DNA of 8,621 nucleotides from Candidatus Bathyarchaeota archaeon (GTDB lineage Archaea > Thermoproteota > Bathyarchaeia > Bathyarchaeales > Bathyarchaeaceae). The notes under the pieces are model-generated. The model ran no database searches. It was not told where the DNA came from and saw only the letters and a list, made by a program, of their open reading frames with translations. Position numbers and translations under genes: made by a program. Positions 1 through 6,125 of this stretch are shown here, one piece after another. The DNA is taken from assembly GCA_029879825.1 (NCBI GenBank), contig JAOUPL010000049.1, positions 1 through 8,621 of the forward strand, written 5' to 3'. The number at the start of each line of letters is the position of its first letter. Positions within the stretch are counted from its first letter, which is position 1.

Positions 1-222
1 AGTTCTTGGCTATCCTGCAACAAGTACTCCAAGGGAGTCCAAATAGACAGGTTGAGAGAAGCGAAAGCCACTGGAGCAGATTTGCTGGTAACGGCATGCC
101 ATAAGTGTCAAATTCATTGGAAATGCGTTACAAGCGAAAAACTGCCGGTTGATCCCAGTGAAGTAACAATGGAAATGCGCGACCTATCGGTGCTGGTGGC
201 TGAGGCACTGAAATTAACCTGA
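1..222 (+). CDS. C-terminal end of a CCG-domain (HdrD/HdrB-like) iron-sulfur protein, 5' part outside window
   Basis: The window opens inside this gene; 73 codons remain before TGA at 220-222. The visible part has an early Cys (residue 6, in LSCNKYSK), then GADLLVTACHKCQIHWKC with cysteines at 34, 37 and 42, and ends in a DPSEVTMEMRDLSVLVAEAL helix. The TAC-x-x-C element followed by a DLS/T-LVAEAL tail is typical of the second CCG module in HdrD-like or GlpC-like Fe-S oxidoreductases, which carry noncubane or cubane [4Fe-4S] clusters and act on disulfides or pass electrons to partners. It lies 10 nt before the first hdrA-like gene, so it is probably a subunit of, or partner to, the Hdr complex and distinct from the complete HdrB encoded further down. 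The N-terminal domains are unseen, so HdrD-like versus a stand-alone CCG protein cannot be decided. No membrane segment appears in the visible part. Confidence 0.8.
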   Translation, partial: SSWLSCNKYSKGVQIDRLREAKATGADLLVTACHKCQIHWKCVTSEKLPVDPSEVTMEMRDLSVLVAEALKLT

Positions 223-232
223 AGGTGAAAAA

Positions 233-1540
233 ATGGAAGCCAACAAATCTATCCTGGTCATCGGCGGCGGAATAGCTGGAATACAAGCTAGTTTAGACCT
301 CGCCAGCCGCGGGATGAAAGTTTACCTAGTGGAGAAAACACCGAGCATCGGTGGAAGGATGTCGCAACTGGACAAAACCTTCCCAACAATGGACTGCTCA
401 ATGTGCATCCTAGCGCCCAAAATGATCGAATGCTTCCGCCATCCGAACATCACACTGTTAACCTATTCCGAAGTGAAAGAAGTTAAGGGTTCAGCTGGTA
501 ATTTCAGAGTTAAGATTCTCAAAAAGCCGAGATTCGTCGACCTAGAGAAATGCACTGGCTGCGGAGAATGTGCCCAGCATTGTCCAGTTGAGGTCCCAAA
601 CGAATTTGATATGGGTCTCGGCGTCCGCAAAGCGATTTATGTTCCATTCCCCCAAGCTGTTCCACTCAAGTACACAATCGATGACGAAAACTGCATAAAA
701 TGTAGGCTATGCCAAAGAATGTGTAAGGCTGGATCAATAGATTATGACCAACAACCTGAAACTATCGATCTTAACGTTGGAGCCATCGTTGTGGCAACGG
801 GCTTCGAACTTTTTGACGCCCGAACGAGAAGTGAGTATGGTTACGGCAAATACCAAAACGTTTTAACAAGTTTGGAATTTGAGAGACTACTCTCCGCTTC
901 CGGACCAACCGGAGGACACTTATTGAGGTTGTCAGATGGCCGTATTCCCAGAAGAATCGCTTTCATCCAATGCGTCGGCTCCAGAAGCCTGAAAGGCGGG
1001 GTTTCCTACTGCTCCAGCGCGTGCTGCGTGTACGCCACAAAGGAAGGAATTTTGATTAGAGAGCACAATCCTGAATGCGAAGTCTACGTTTTCTACAACG
1101 ACCTCAAAGTCTTCGGCAAAGGATTCCAAGAGTTTGTTAATAGAGCCAAAGATGAGTGGGGCGTAAAATACGTCAGGGCGCTCCCTGGAGAAGTCGTAGA
1201 AGACCCAAAAACAGGCGATCTCACCATCTGGTACGAAGACACTACGGAGAACGTAACGAAAAACATGAAAGCAGATATAGTCGTTCTCTGCCCGGCTCTA
1301 GTTCCAAGGGTAGCCAGTAAGGAATTAGCTGGCATCCTCGGATTAGAACTCGACGAATTCGGTTTCATGAAATCCAAAGACCCTCTCTTCGCACCAGTCG
1401 ACACAAACCGTCCAGGGATTTATATATGCGGATACTGCCAAGGTCCCAAAGACATTCCTGAATCGGTTGCACAAGCCAGCGGATCAGCTGCAAGAGCTGC
1501 TGAAGTCATAATTGTGGCGACAGGCAAGGAGGCCCATTAA
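233..1540 (+). CDS. hdrA: HdrA-like FAD/iron-sulfur subunit with inserted ferredoxin domain (short HdrA)
   Basis: A 435-residue cytosolic flavoprotein of the heterodisulfide reductase A family, the bifurcating flavin subunit. A Rossmann FAD site lies at 6-35 (VIGGGIAG, VEK). TFPTMDCSMCILAPK at 49-63 is the classic HdrA signature with C55 and C58. An inserted dicluster ferredoxin has C107/C110/C113/C117 and C154/C157/C160/C164. QCVGSR at 246-251 and YCSSACC at 259-265 supply the further HdrA cysteines (C247, C260, C264, C265), followed by K270. The C-terminal FAD region has GIYICG at 395-400 and an ESVAQASGSAARAAEV helix. Compared with a roughly 650-residue canonical HdrA, it lacks both the N-terminal CHCG domain and the C-terminal ferredoxin, which the next gene supplies. 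The start is supported by GGTG at 224-227, 5 nt before ATG. A QmoA-like role is the alternative, but the ferredoxin insertion and the hdrBC/mvh neighbours favour Hdr. Confidence 0.92.
   Translation: MEANKSILVIGGGIAGIQASLDLASRGMKVYLVEKTPSIGGRMSQLDKTFPTMDCSMCILAPKMIECFRHPNITLLTYSEVKEVKGSAGNFRVKILKKPRFVDLEKCTGCGECAQHCPVEVPNEFDMGLGVRKAIYVPFPQAVPLKYTIDDENCIKCRLCQRMCKAGSIDYDQQPETIDLNVGAIVVATGFELFDARTRSEYGYGKYQNVLTSLEFERLLSASGPTGGHLLRLSDGRIPRRIAFIQCVGSRSLKGGVSYCSSACCVYATKEGILIREHNPECEVYVFYNDLKVFGKGFQEFVNRAKDEWGVKYVRALPGEVVEDPKTGDLTIWYEDTTENVTKNMKADIVVLCPALVPRVASKELAGILGLELDEFGFMKSKDPLFAPVDTNRPGIYICGYCQGPKDIPESVAQASGSAARAAEVIIVATGKEAH
1526..1532 (+). promoter_or_regulatory. Strong Shine-Dalgarno site for the second hdrA gene
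   Basis: AAGGAGG lies inside the last codons of the first hdrA gene, 8 nt before the ATG at 1541, which directly follows the upstream TAA. It fixes the start of the second gene and indicates translational coupling of the two HdrA-like subunits. Confidence 0.8.
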
Positions 1541-3274
1541 ATGGAACAAAGCCAGAAGGAAACTTCGAGAATTGGAGTTTTCATATGCCACTGCGGCATC
1601 AACATAGGCGGCGTTGTAAATGTACCGGAAGTAGTGGAATACGCCAAAACGTTGCCGGATGTCGTTTACGCAGAGGATAATCTTTACACTTGTTCCTCTG
1701 ATGGGTTAAACAAAATTAAGGAAAGCATAGCCAAGTATAATCTTAACAGGGTGATAGTGGCTTCGTGCACACCTAGAACCCATGAGCCGTTGTTTCGAGC
1801 CACTTGCGAAGAAGCTGGTGTAAACAAATATCTTTTTGAGATGGCTAACATCAGAGAACACTGCTCCTGGGCTCACATGCATGAGCATGAGAGGGCAACG
1901 GAGAAGGCTAAGGATATCGTGAGGATGGCGGTGGCTAAGGCTCGCTTACTTCAGCCGCAGACAGAGCCTGAAATAGACGTAACGCCTTCAGCCCTAGTTA
2001 TCGGCGGCGGCATCTCCGGAATAATTGCAGCTCTCTGCCTAGCCGATCAACGTTTCAAGGTTTCCCTAGTCGAGAAAGAGCCGGAACTTGGTGGCATGCT
2101 CAGAAACTTGCACAAGTTATATCCAACCATGCAAGATGCTTCTGAAGGTTTGGAGCACTTTATCCAAGCTGTGAAGTCAAACAAGAGCATCGACGTGTTT
2201 ACGTCAACTGTCGTTAAGGAAGTTAAGGGGTTCATTGGAAACTTTAAAGTTACCCTCCAAAAAGGAAACTCTGAAACAGCGAATCTCGACATAGGCACAA
2301 TAGTTGTGGCTACAGGGGCAACTATATTCGAGCCCGTTGGGATGTATGGGTATGGGGAACATGAAAACGTAATAACCCAGCTTCAGCTTGAACGCCTTCT
2401 CAAGGAGGGCCAACTGAAGAAACCTGAAAAAGTAGTTATGATTCAATGCGTTGGATCCAGAGAAGAAAAGGGAAGAACCTACTGCTCCAGAGTATGTTGT
2501 ATGACAGCCCTCAAAAACGCCATGTTCATAAGGGAGCTATATCCAGAAACAGATGTTTACCTTCTCTATCGCGACCTACAAACCTATGGACAACACTACG
2601 AACACCATCACCGAGAAGCCCAAGAAAAAGGCATTAGGTTCATCAAATACGCCCAAGAAAAACCGCCAGAAGTAGTTGCCGGCAAAAATGGAAAACTTGA
2701 AGTTAACGTCTATCACGCTCTTCTGGGTGAACAAATCAAAATAGAAAGCGACCTTGTCGTTTTGTCGACACCTCTAATTCAGCACAAGGATGCCAAAGAA
2801 CTGTCCAAAATGCTTAAGGTTCCGCTTGGTTCAGACGGATTTTTCTTCGAAGCCCACGTTAAACTGAGACCCATAGAATTTGCAACCGACGGGATATACG
2901 TATGTGGCACAGCCCACAGCCCAAAAGACACTGCGGAAAGTGTTTCACAGGCTTTCGGAGTTGCTTCGAGGGCAGCCATTCCAATGGCCCTCAAACGGCT
3001 ACGAACCGAGGCAATAACGGCCCTAGTGGACGAGGATCTTTGCAGTGGATGCAGGATCTGTGAAGCGGTTTGCGAGTACAGCGCCATTGAAATGCAGGAG
3101 AAGGAAGGAAAACAAACATCGAAGGTTCTTGAGGCTTTGTGTAAAGGGTGTGGCACTTGTGGTGCCTCTTGTCCCACTGGAGCCATAACCATGCGTCACT
3201 TTACAGATAATCAACTAGTCGCTCAGGTTAGAGCAGCACCACAGGTGGCAAAGGAGGTAACAAAACATGACTGA
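1541..3274 (+). CDS. hdrA: HdrA-like FAD/iron-sulfur subunit with N-terminal domain and C-terminal ferredoxin, no inserted ferredoxin
   Basis: A 577-residue second HdrA paralogue. The N-terminal HdrA domain (about 1-140) starts RIGVFICHCGINIGG (C17, C19) and includes C51 and VIVASCTPRTHE (C76). The FAD Rossmann motif VIGGGISG is at 153-160. The HdrA cysteine set C303 (QCVGSR), C315, C319 and C320 (YCSRVCC) is kept. GIYVCG at 451-456 belongs to the second FAD segment. A C-terminal dicluster ferredoxin has C501/C504/C507/C511 and C534/C537/C540/C544. The inserted ferredoxin of canonical HdrA is absent: after the FAD motif the chain runs straight from VKEVKG into IGTIVVATGA. The CSMC motif has also been lost (LYPTMQDASEG). 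These absences mirror the domains of the previous gene, so the two products probably pair as a heterodimer. The start directly follows the upstream stop and has a strong SD. No membrane segment is seen. Confidence 0.92.
   Translation: MEQSQKETSRIGVFICHCGINIGGVVNVPEVVEYAKTLPDVVYAEDNLYTCSSDGLNKIKESIAKYNLNRVIVASCTPRTHEPLFRATCEEAGVNKYLFEMANIREHCSWAHMHEHERATEKAKDIVRMAVAKARLLQPQTEPEIDVTPSALVIGGGISGIIAALCLADQRFKVSLVEKEPELGGMLRNLHKLYPTMQDASEGLEHFIQAVKSNKSIDVFTSTVVKEVKGFIGNFKVTLQKGNSETANLDIGTIVVATGATIFEPVGMYGYGEHENVITQLQLERLLKEGQLKKPEKVVMIQCVGSREEKGRTYCSRVCCMTALKNAMFIRELYPETDVYLLYRDLQTYGQHYEHHHREAQEKGIRFIKYAQEKPPEVVAGKNGKLEVNVYHALLGEQIKIESDLVVLSTPLIQHKDAKELSKMLKVPLGSDGFFFEAHVKLRPIEFATDGIYVCGTAHSPKDTAESVSQAFGVASRAAIPMALKRLRTEAITALVDEDLCSGCRICEAVCEYSAIEMQEKEGKQTSKVLEALCKGCGTCGASCPTGAITMRHFTDNQLVAQVRAAPQVAKEVTKHD
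3250..3258 (+). promoter_or_regulatory. Strong Shine-Dalgarno site for mvhD
   Basis: AAAGGAGGT lies 8 nt before the ATG at 3267, within the end of the second hdrA gene. It supports the start that overlaps the upstream gene by 8 nt. Confidence 0.75.
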
Positions 3275-3710
3275 AGAATTTGAGCCCAAAATCGTTGGTT
3301 TCCTCTGCAACTGGTGCTCCTACGCTGGTGCTGACCTAGCGGGAGTCAGCAGAATCCAGTATCCCCCCAACCTGAGAATAATAAGAGTAATGTGCAGTGG
3401 AAGAGTTGATCCAGCCTTCATTCTTGAAGCCTTCAGAAGCGGAGCAGACGGAGTCCTCATAGCGGGTTGTCACCCAGGAGACTGCCACTACATCGCAGGC
3501 AACTATAAGGCGCAACGAAGAGGCATTTTGTTAAAAAAACTTCTAGAGCAGTTTGGTGTGGAGCCGCAACGACTTAAAATAGAATTCGTCTCCGCTTCGG
3601 AGGGAGCCAAATTCGCAGCGGTTGTCAAGGAAATGGTTGAGACCATAAAGAAGCTTGGACCGAGCCCATTGAAAGTGCAGATGGAAGGTTTAACCTATGC
3701 TTCAGGTTGA
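3267..3710 (+). CDS. mvhD: MvhD: [2Fe-2S] electron-transfer subunit linking hydrogenase to HdrA
   Basis: A 147-residue protein of the methyl-viologen-reducing hydrogenase delta-subunit family. The family signature is near complete: GFLCNWCSYAGADLAG at the N terminus (C14, C17), RVMCSGRVDP (C43), and IAGCHPGDCHYIAGN (C68, C73), followed by RRGILLKKLLEQFGVEPQRL. These cysteines include the ligands of the [2Fe-2S] cluster that, in the methanogen complex, passes electrons from the MvhG clusters to HdrA. It overlaps the upstream hdrA by 8 nt and the downstream hdrC by 14 nt. Its place between the hdrA and hdrC genes, away from mvhG/mvhA, argues for one joint complex and not a separate hydrogenase. 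In some bacteria and archaea this domain is fused to HdrA or QmoB; here it is free. The last dozen residues (KVQMEGLTYASG) extend past the conserved core. Confidence 0.95.
   Translation: MTEEFEPKIVGFLCNWCSYAGADLAGVSRIQYPPNLRIIRVMCSGRVDPAFILEAFRSGADGVLIAGCHPGDCHYIAGNYKAQRRGILLKKLLEQFGVEPQRLKIEFVSASEGAKFAAVVKEMVETIKKLGPSPLKVQMEGLTYASG
3683..3688 (+). promoter_or_regulatory. Shine-Dalgarno site supporting the ATG start of hdrC
   Basis: GGAAGG ends 8 nt before the ATG at 3697 and lies inside mvhD. It favours this start over the in-frame GTG at 3745 and ATG at 3763, although a stronger AAGGAGGGG sits just after the chosen start. Confidence 0.5.
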
Positions 3711-4248
3711 AAAAGGAGGGGCTAAGGAAACTGAGCAAAGAGCAGTGCTCAAAATCACAGATATGGATCCCAAATTCAAATATGAAATCAGCAAAATTCC
3801 AGGCGGGGAAAAAATTATGCTGTGCTTCCAGTGCGGCACCTGCACATCCGACTGCCCAGTGGCACGATTCAGTGGAGCTTACCGTCCTAGACAAATAATA
3901 AGAATGACTCAATTGGGACTGAAGAAGCGCGTGTTGGAAAGCGAAAGCCTGTGGCTCTGCGCCTCTTGCTTCACTTGCACCGACCGTTGTCCTCAAGATG
4001 TCAAAGTTGCCGACATCATACGCGTACTCAAAAACTTGGCGGTTAAGGAAGGCTATGTCCCACCAGTATTCAAGGTACTTGCCTCAAGTATACTAGACAC
4101 GGGTTACGCTTACCGAATCCCAGAAATGAGAATAAAAAAACGCGAAGAGTTGGGATTACCATCGCTGCCGAAAGGCAACCCCCAATCATTAGCCAAACTC
4201 ACAGAAAGGATAGGATTCAAAAAACTGTTAGAAGCAAAAAGTGAATAA
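3697..4248 (+). CDS. hdrC: HdrC: dicluster [4Fe-4S] subunit of heterodisulfide reductase
   Basis: A 183-residue HdrC. It carries two [4Fe-4S] motifs: CFQCGTCTSDCP with C43/C46/C49/C53, and CASCFTCTDRCP with C88/C91/C94/C98. Between them lies the RPRQIIRMTQLGLKKRVLES segment, and DVKVADIIRVLKN follows, all typical of the family. It relays electrons from HdrA to HdrB. It is soluble: there is no heme or membrane domain, unlike HdrE or DsrM types. The C-terminal 50 residues are basic and helical, as in other soluble HdrC proteins. The first 22 residues are poorly conserved in character, so translation could begin at ATG 3763 (MDPKFKYEIS), which would give a 161-residue protein; the SD at 3683-3688 favours 3697. 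The gene overlaps mvhD by 14 nt and ends one base before the ATG of hdrB. Confidence 0.93.
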   Translation: MLQVEKGGAKETEQRAVLKITDMDPKFKYEISKIPGGEKIMLCFQCGTCTSDCPVARFSGAYRPRQIIRMTQLGLKKRVLESESLWLCASCFTCTDRCPQDVKVADIIRVLKNLAVKEGYVPPVFKVLASSILDTGYAYRIPEMRIKKREELGLPSLPKGNPQSLAKLTERIGFKKLLEAKSE

Positions 4249-4249
4249 A

Positions 4250-5137
4250 ATGGCTGAAGGCGAACTCAAATACTTCATTTTCTTGGGATGCGCCATACCT
4301 TACCGCGTGTCCGCTTACGAAATCTCAACACGGAAAGTCATGGAAAAACTAGGCGTGAAACTGGAAGAAATGCCCGAATTCAACTGCTGCGGGCTTCCCA
4401 TGGACCCAGTAAGCCACGAAATGATGCTCTTGCTCGCAGCTAGAAACCTATGCATAGCAGAAGAGAAAAACATGAGCATTATGGCTTTATGCCCCGGATG
4501 CGCTGGCACATTAAACAAAGTAAATACTATGCTCAAAAACGACAAGAAACTCAGGGAAGAAATCAACGAGTATTTGAAAGTGGACGGTTTAGAGTTCAAA
4601 GGAATAATCGAAGTTAAACATCTGATTCAAGTCTTAAACGACGATGTAGGGTTAGAAAAGATTACGGCTGCAGTGAAGAAATCACTTAAGGGACTCAAAG
4701 TTGCGGAGCATAACGGATGCCACGTTTTACGTCCGAAAGAGTATATGGGCTTCGACGATCCTGAAGATCCGAAAGTTTTGAAAGCTCTAATTGAAGCTAC
4801 CGGAGCCGAATGTTTGGACTATATGGATGAAGCACAGTGCTGCGGAGCACCCACAGCTGGAATAAACGACAAGATTCCGTTACAGCTCTCGAGAGAAAAG
4901 CTCACACACATCAGAGATGTGGGTGCCCAAGCTTTGATCACGATTTGCCCGTTCTGCCACATGATGTTCGAGACAAACCAAATGCGGATAGAAAGAATGC
5001 TTAACGAAAAATTTGGTATCCCAACGCTACATTATCCACAGCTTTTGGGTTTAGCTCTAGGCTTAAGCCCAGAAGAACTCGCCTTAGACGAGTTGAGGGT
5101 CAAACCCACAGAACAATTAAAACAGATAGGAATATGA
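4250..5137 (+). CDS. hdrB: HdrB: catalytic two-CCG-domain subunit of heterodisulfide reductase
   Basis: A 295-residue HdrB with two complete CCG modules. Numbered from the ATG at 4250, the first has C14, C46-C47 (FNCCGLPMDP) and C81/C84 (CPGC). The second has C157 (NGCHVLRP), C197-C198 (QCCGAP) and C233/C236 (CPFC). Spacings Cx31CCx33CxxC and Cx39CCx34CxxC match the family. In methanogens these modules hold the two noncubane [4Fe-4S] clusters that cleave the CoM-S-S-CoB disulfide; the true substrate here is unknown. An in-frame GTG at 4241 would add three residues and overlap hdrC by 8 nt. ATG 4250 was preferred because GTGA at 4241-4244 lies 5 nt ahead as a weak SD, while nothing SD-like precedes the GTG. 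The last 30 residues (LSPEELALDE...) are an acidic, soluble tail. Confidence 0.94.
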   Translation: MAEGELKYFIFLGCAIPYRVSAYEISTRKVMEKLGVKLEEMPEFNCCGLPMDPVSHEMMLLLAARNLCIAEEKNMSIMALCPGCAGTLNKVNTMLKNDKKLREEINEYLKVDGLEFKGIIEVKHLIQVLNDDVGLEKITAAVKKSLKGLKVAEHNGCHVLRPKEYMGFDDPEDPKVLKALIEATGAECLDYMDEAQCCGAPTAGINDKIPLQLSREKLTHIRDVGAQALITICPFCHMMFETNQMRIERMLNEKFGIPTLHYPQLLGLALGLSPEELALDELRVKPTEQLKQIGI

Positions 5138-5141
5138 GGAG
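5136..5141 (+). promoter_or_regulatory. Shine-Dalgarno site for mvhG
   Basis: GAGGAG overlaps the hdrB stop (5135-5137) and lies 6 nt before the ATG at 5148. It fixes the hydrogenase small-subunit start and couples it to hdrB. Confidence 0.75.
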
Positions 5142-5147
5142 ATTAAA

Positions 5148-6125
5148 ATGAGTAAAGAAAAGCTAAAGTTTGCTTTCTATTGGGCTGCAAGCTGCGGAGG
5201 CTGCGAAATCGCAGTTTTGGATATAAACGAGAAAATCCTCGATGTCGTTGCCATAGCGGACATCGTCTTTTGGCCGGTGGCGATTGACATCAAGTACAAA
5301 GACGTAGAGGCTATGCCAGACAAAAGCATAGATGTCTGCTTCTTCAACGGTGCAATTAGAACCGAAGAACAGGAGCACTTGGCCAAACTTTTGAGAAAGA
5401 AATCTAAGGTCTTAGTAGCCTTCGGCTCATGTGCCCATCAGGGTGGCATCCCAGGCCTAGCAAACGTTGCAAACAAAAAAGAAGTCTTTGAAAGAGCGTA
5501 TCTTCAGTCTCCTTCCACAAACAACCCAAACTCTGTGACACCCAAGACCTCTTTCAAGGTTCCGGAAGGAGAGTTGAAGCTGCCAGAATTCTTTGACACG
5601 GTAAAAACTCTAGATCAAACCGTGGATGTAGACTACTACCTGCCCGGATGCCCTCCACCGTCCGCTCAAGTAGCTAAGGTGGTGGAGGCAATTGCCAAAA
5701 ATGAGTTGCCTCCAAAAGGTTCGGTGCTGGCTCCTGAGAAGTCAGTCTGCGATGAATGCCCTAGGAAAAAAGAGGATAAGAAAATTTCCAAGATATACAG
5801 AGTATACGAGATTACTCCCGATCCAGAAAGATGTCTTCTGGAACAAGGAATAATTTGTATGGGACCTGCGACTCGCGGAGGATGTGAAGCACAGTGTATA
5901 AGCGCAAATATGCCGTGTACAGGATGCGGAGGACCATGTCCAAACGAGGTGGAACAGGGGGCAGCTATGATAAGTGCCCTCTCATCGATTCTAGGAGTCG
6001 GCGGAGAGAGAGATCTAGACTATGACGCGGAGAAGATGATAGGCCAGGTTAAAGATCCTTTAGGAACTTTTTACAAGTATTCGTTGCCAGCTTCCTTTCT
6101 TAGAAGGAGGAGGATAAAGAAATGA
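5148..6125 (+). CDS. mvhG: MvhG: [NiFe]-hydrogenase small subunit (F420-non-reducing, group 3c type)
   Basis: A 325-residue iron-sulfur small subunit. Proximal-cluster ligands are clear: SCGGCE (C16, C19), FGSCAHQGGIPG (C95) and LPGCPPPS (C168). A second cysteine-rich region has CDECPRKK (C201, C204), C229, C237, GGCEAQC (C246, C250) and PCTGCGGPCPNEVEQG (C257, C260, C264), giving ligands for the other two clusters that lead to MvhD. There is no twin-arginine signal or membrane anchor, as expected for a cytosolic group 3 enzyme. The C terminus is basic (SFLRRRRIKK). It overlaps mvhA by 4 nt (ATGA), so the two hydrogenase subunits are coupled. Pairing with mvhD and hdrABC places it in the Hdr-linked class, not among the F420-reducing (FrhG) enzymes; no frhB-like gene is in the window. 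Confidence 0.94.
   Translation: MSKEKLKFAFYWAASCGGCEIAVLDINEKILDVVAIADIVFWPVAIDIKYKDVEAMPDKSIDVCFFNGAIRTEEQEHLAKLLRKKSKVLVAFGSCAHQGGIPGLANVANKKEVFERAYLQSPSTNNPNSVTPKTSFKVPEGELKLPEFFDTVKTLDQTVDVDYYLPGCPPPSAQVAKVVEAIAKNELPPKGSVLAPEKSVCDECPRKKEDKKISKIYRVYEITPDPERCLLEQGIICMGPATRGGCEAQCISANMPCTGCGGPCPNEVEQGAAMISALSSILGVGGERDLDYDAEKMIGQVKDPLGTFYKYSLPASFLRRRRIKK
6104..6112 (+). promoter_or_regulatory. Strong Shine-Dalgarno site for mvhA
   Basis: AAGGAGGAGG-type sequence within the last codons of mvhG, 9 nt before the ATG at 6122. The same bases encode the RRRR tail of MvhG, so the basic tail may be partly a by-product of this site. Confidence 0.75.

Noticed and set aside
1093..1404. Antisense open frame of about 100 codons within the first hdrA gene
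   Set aside because: It lies wholly opposite a strongly conserved HdrA coding region, has no recognisable motifs or SD, and is explained by codon bias of the sense gene.
2779..3192. Antisense open frame of 137 codons opposite the end of the second hdrA gene
   Set aside because: The sense strand encodes the clear C-terminal FAD segment and dicluster ferredoxin; the antisense product has no family features.
233..3274. One ancestral hdrA broken by a frameshift into two reading frames
   Set aside because: Each product has its own complete FAD motif set and its own QCVGSR...CC block, so they are two paralogues, not pieces of one gene.
3625..3996. Antisense open frame across the mvhD-hdrC junction
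   Set aside because: Both sense genes are conserved and coupled; no promoter or SD for the antisense frame was seen.
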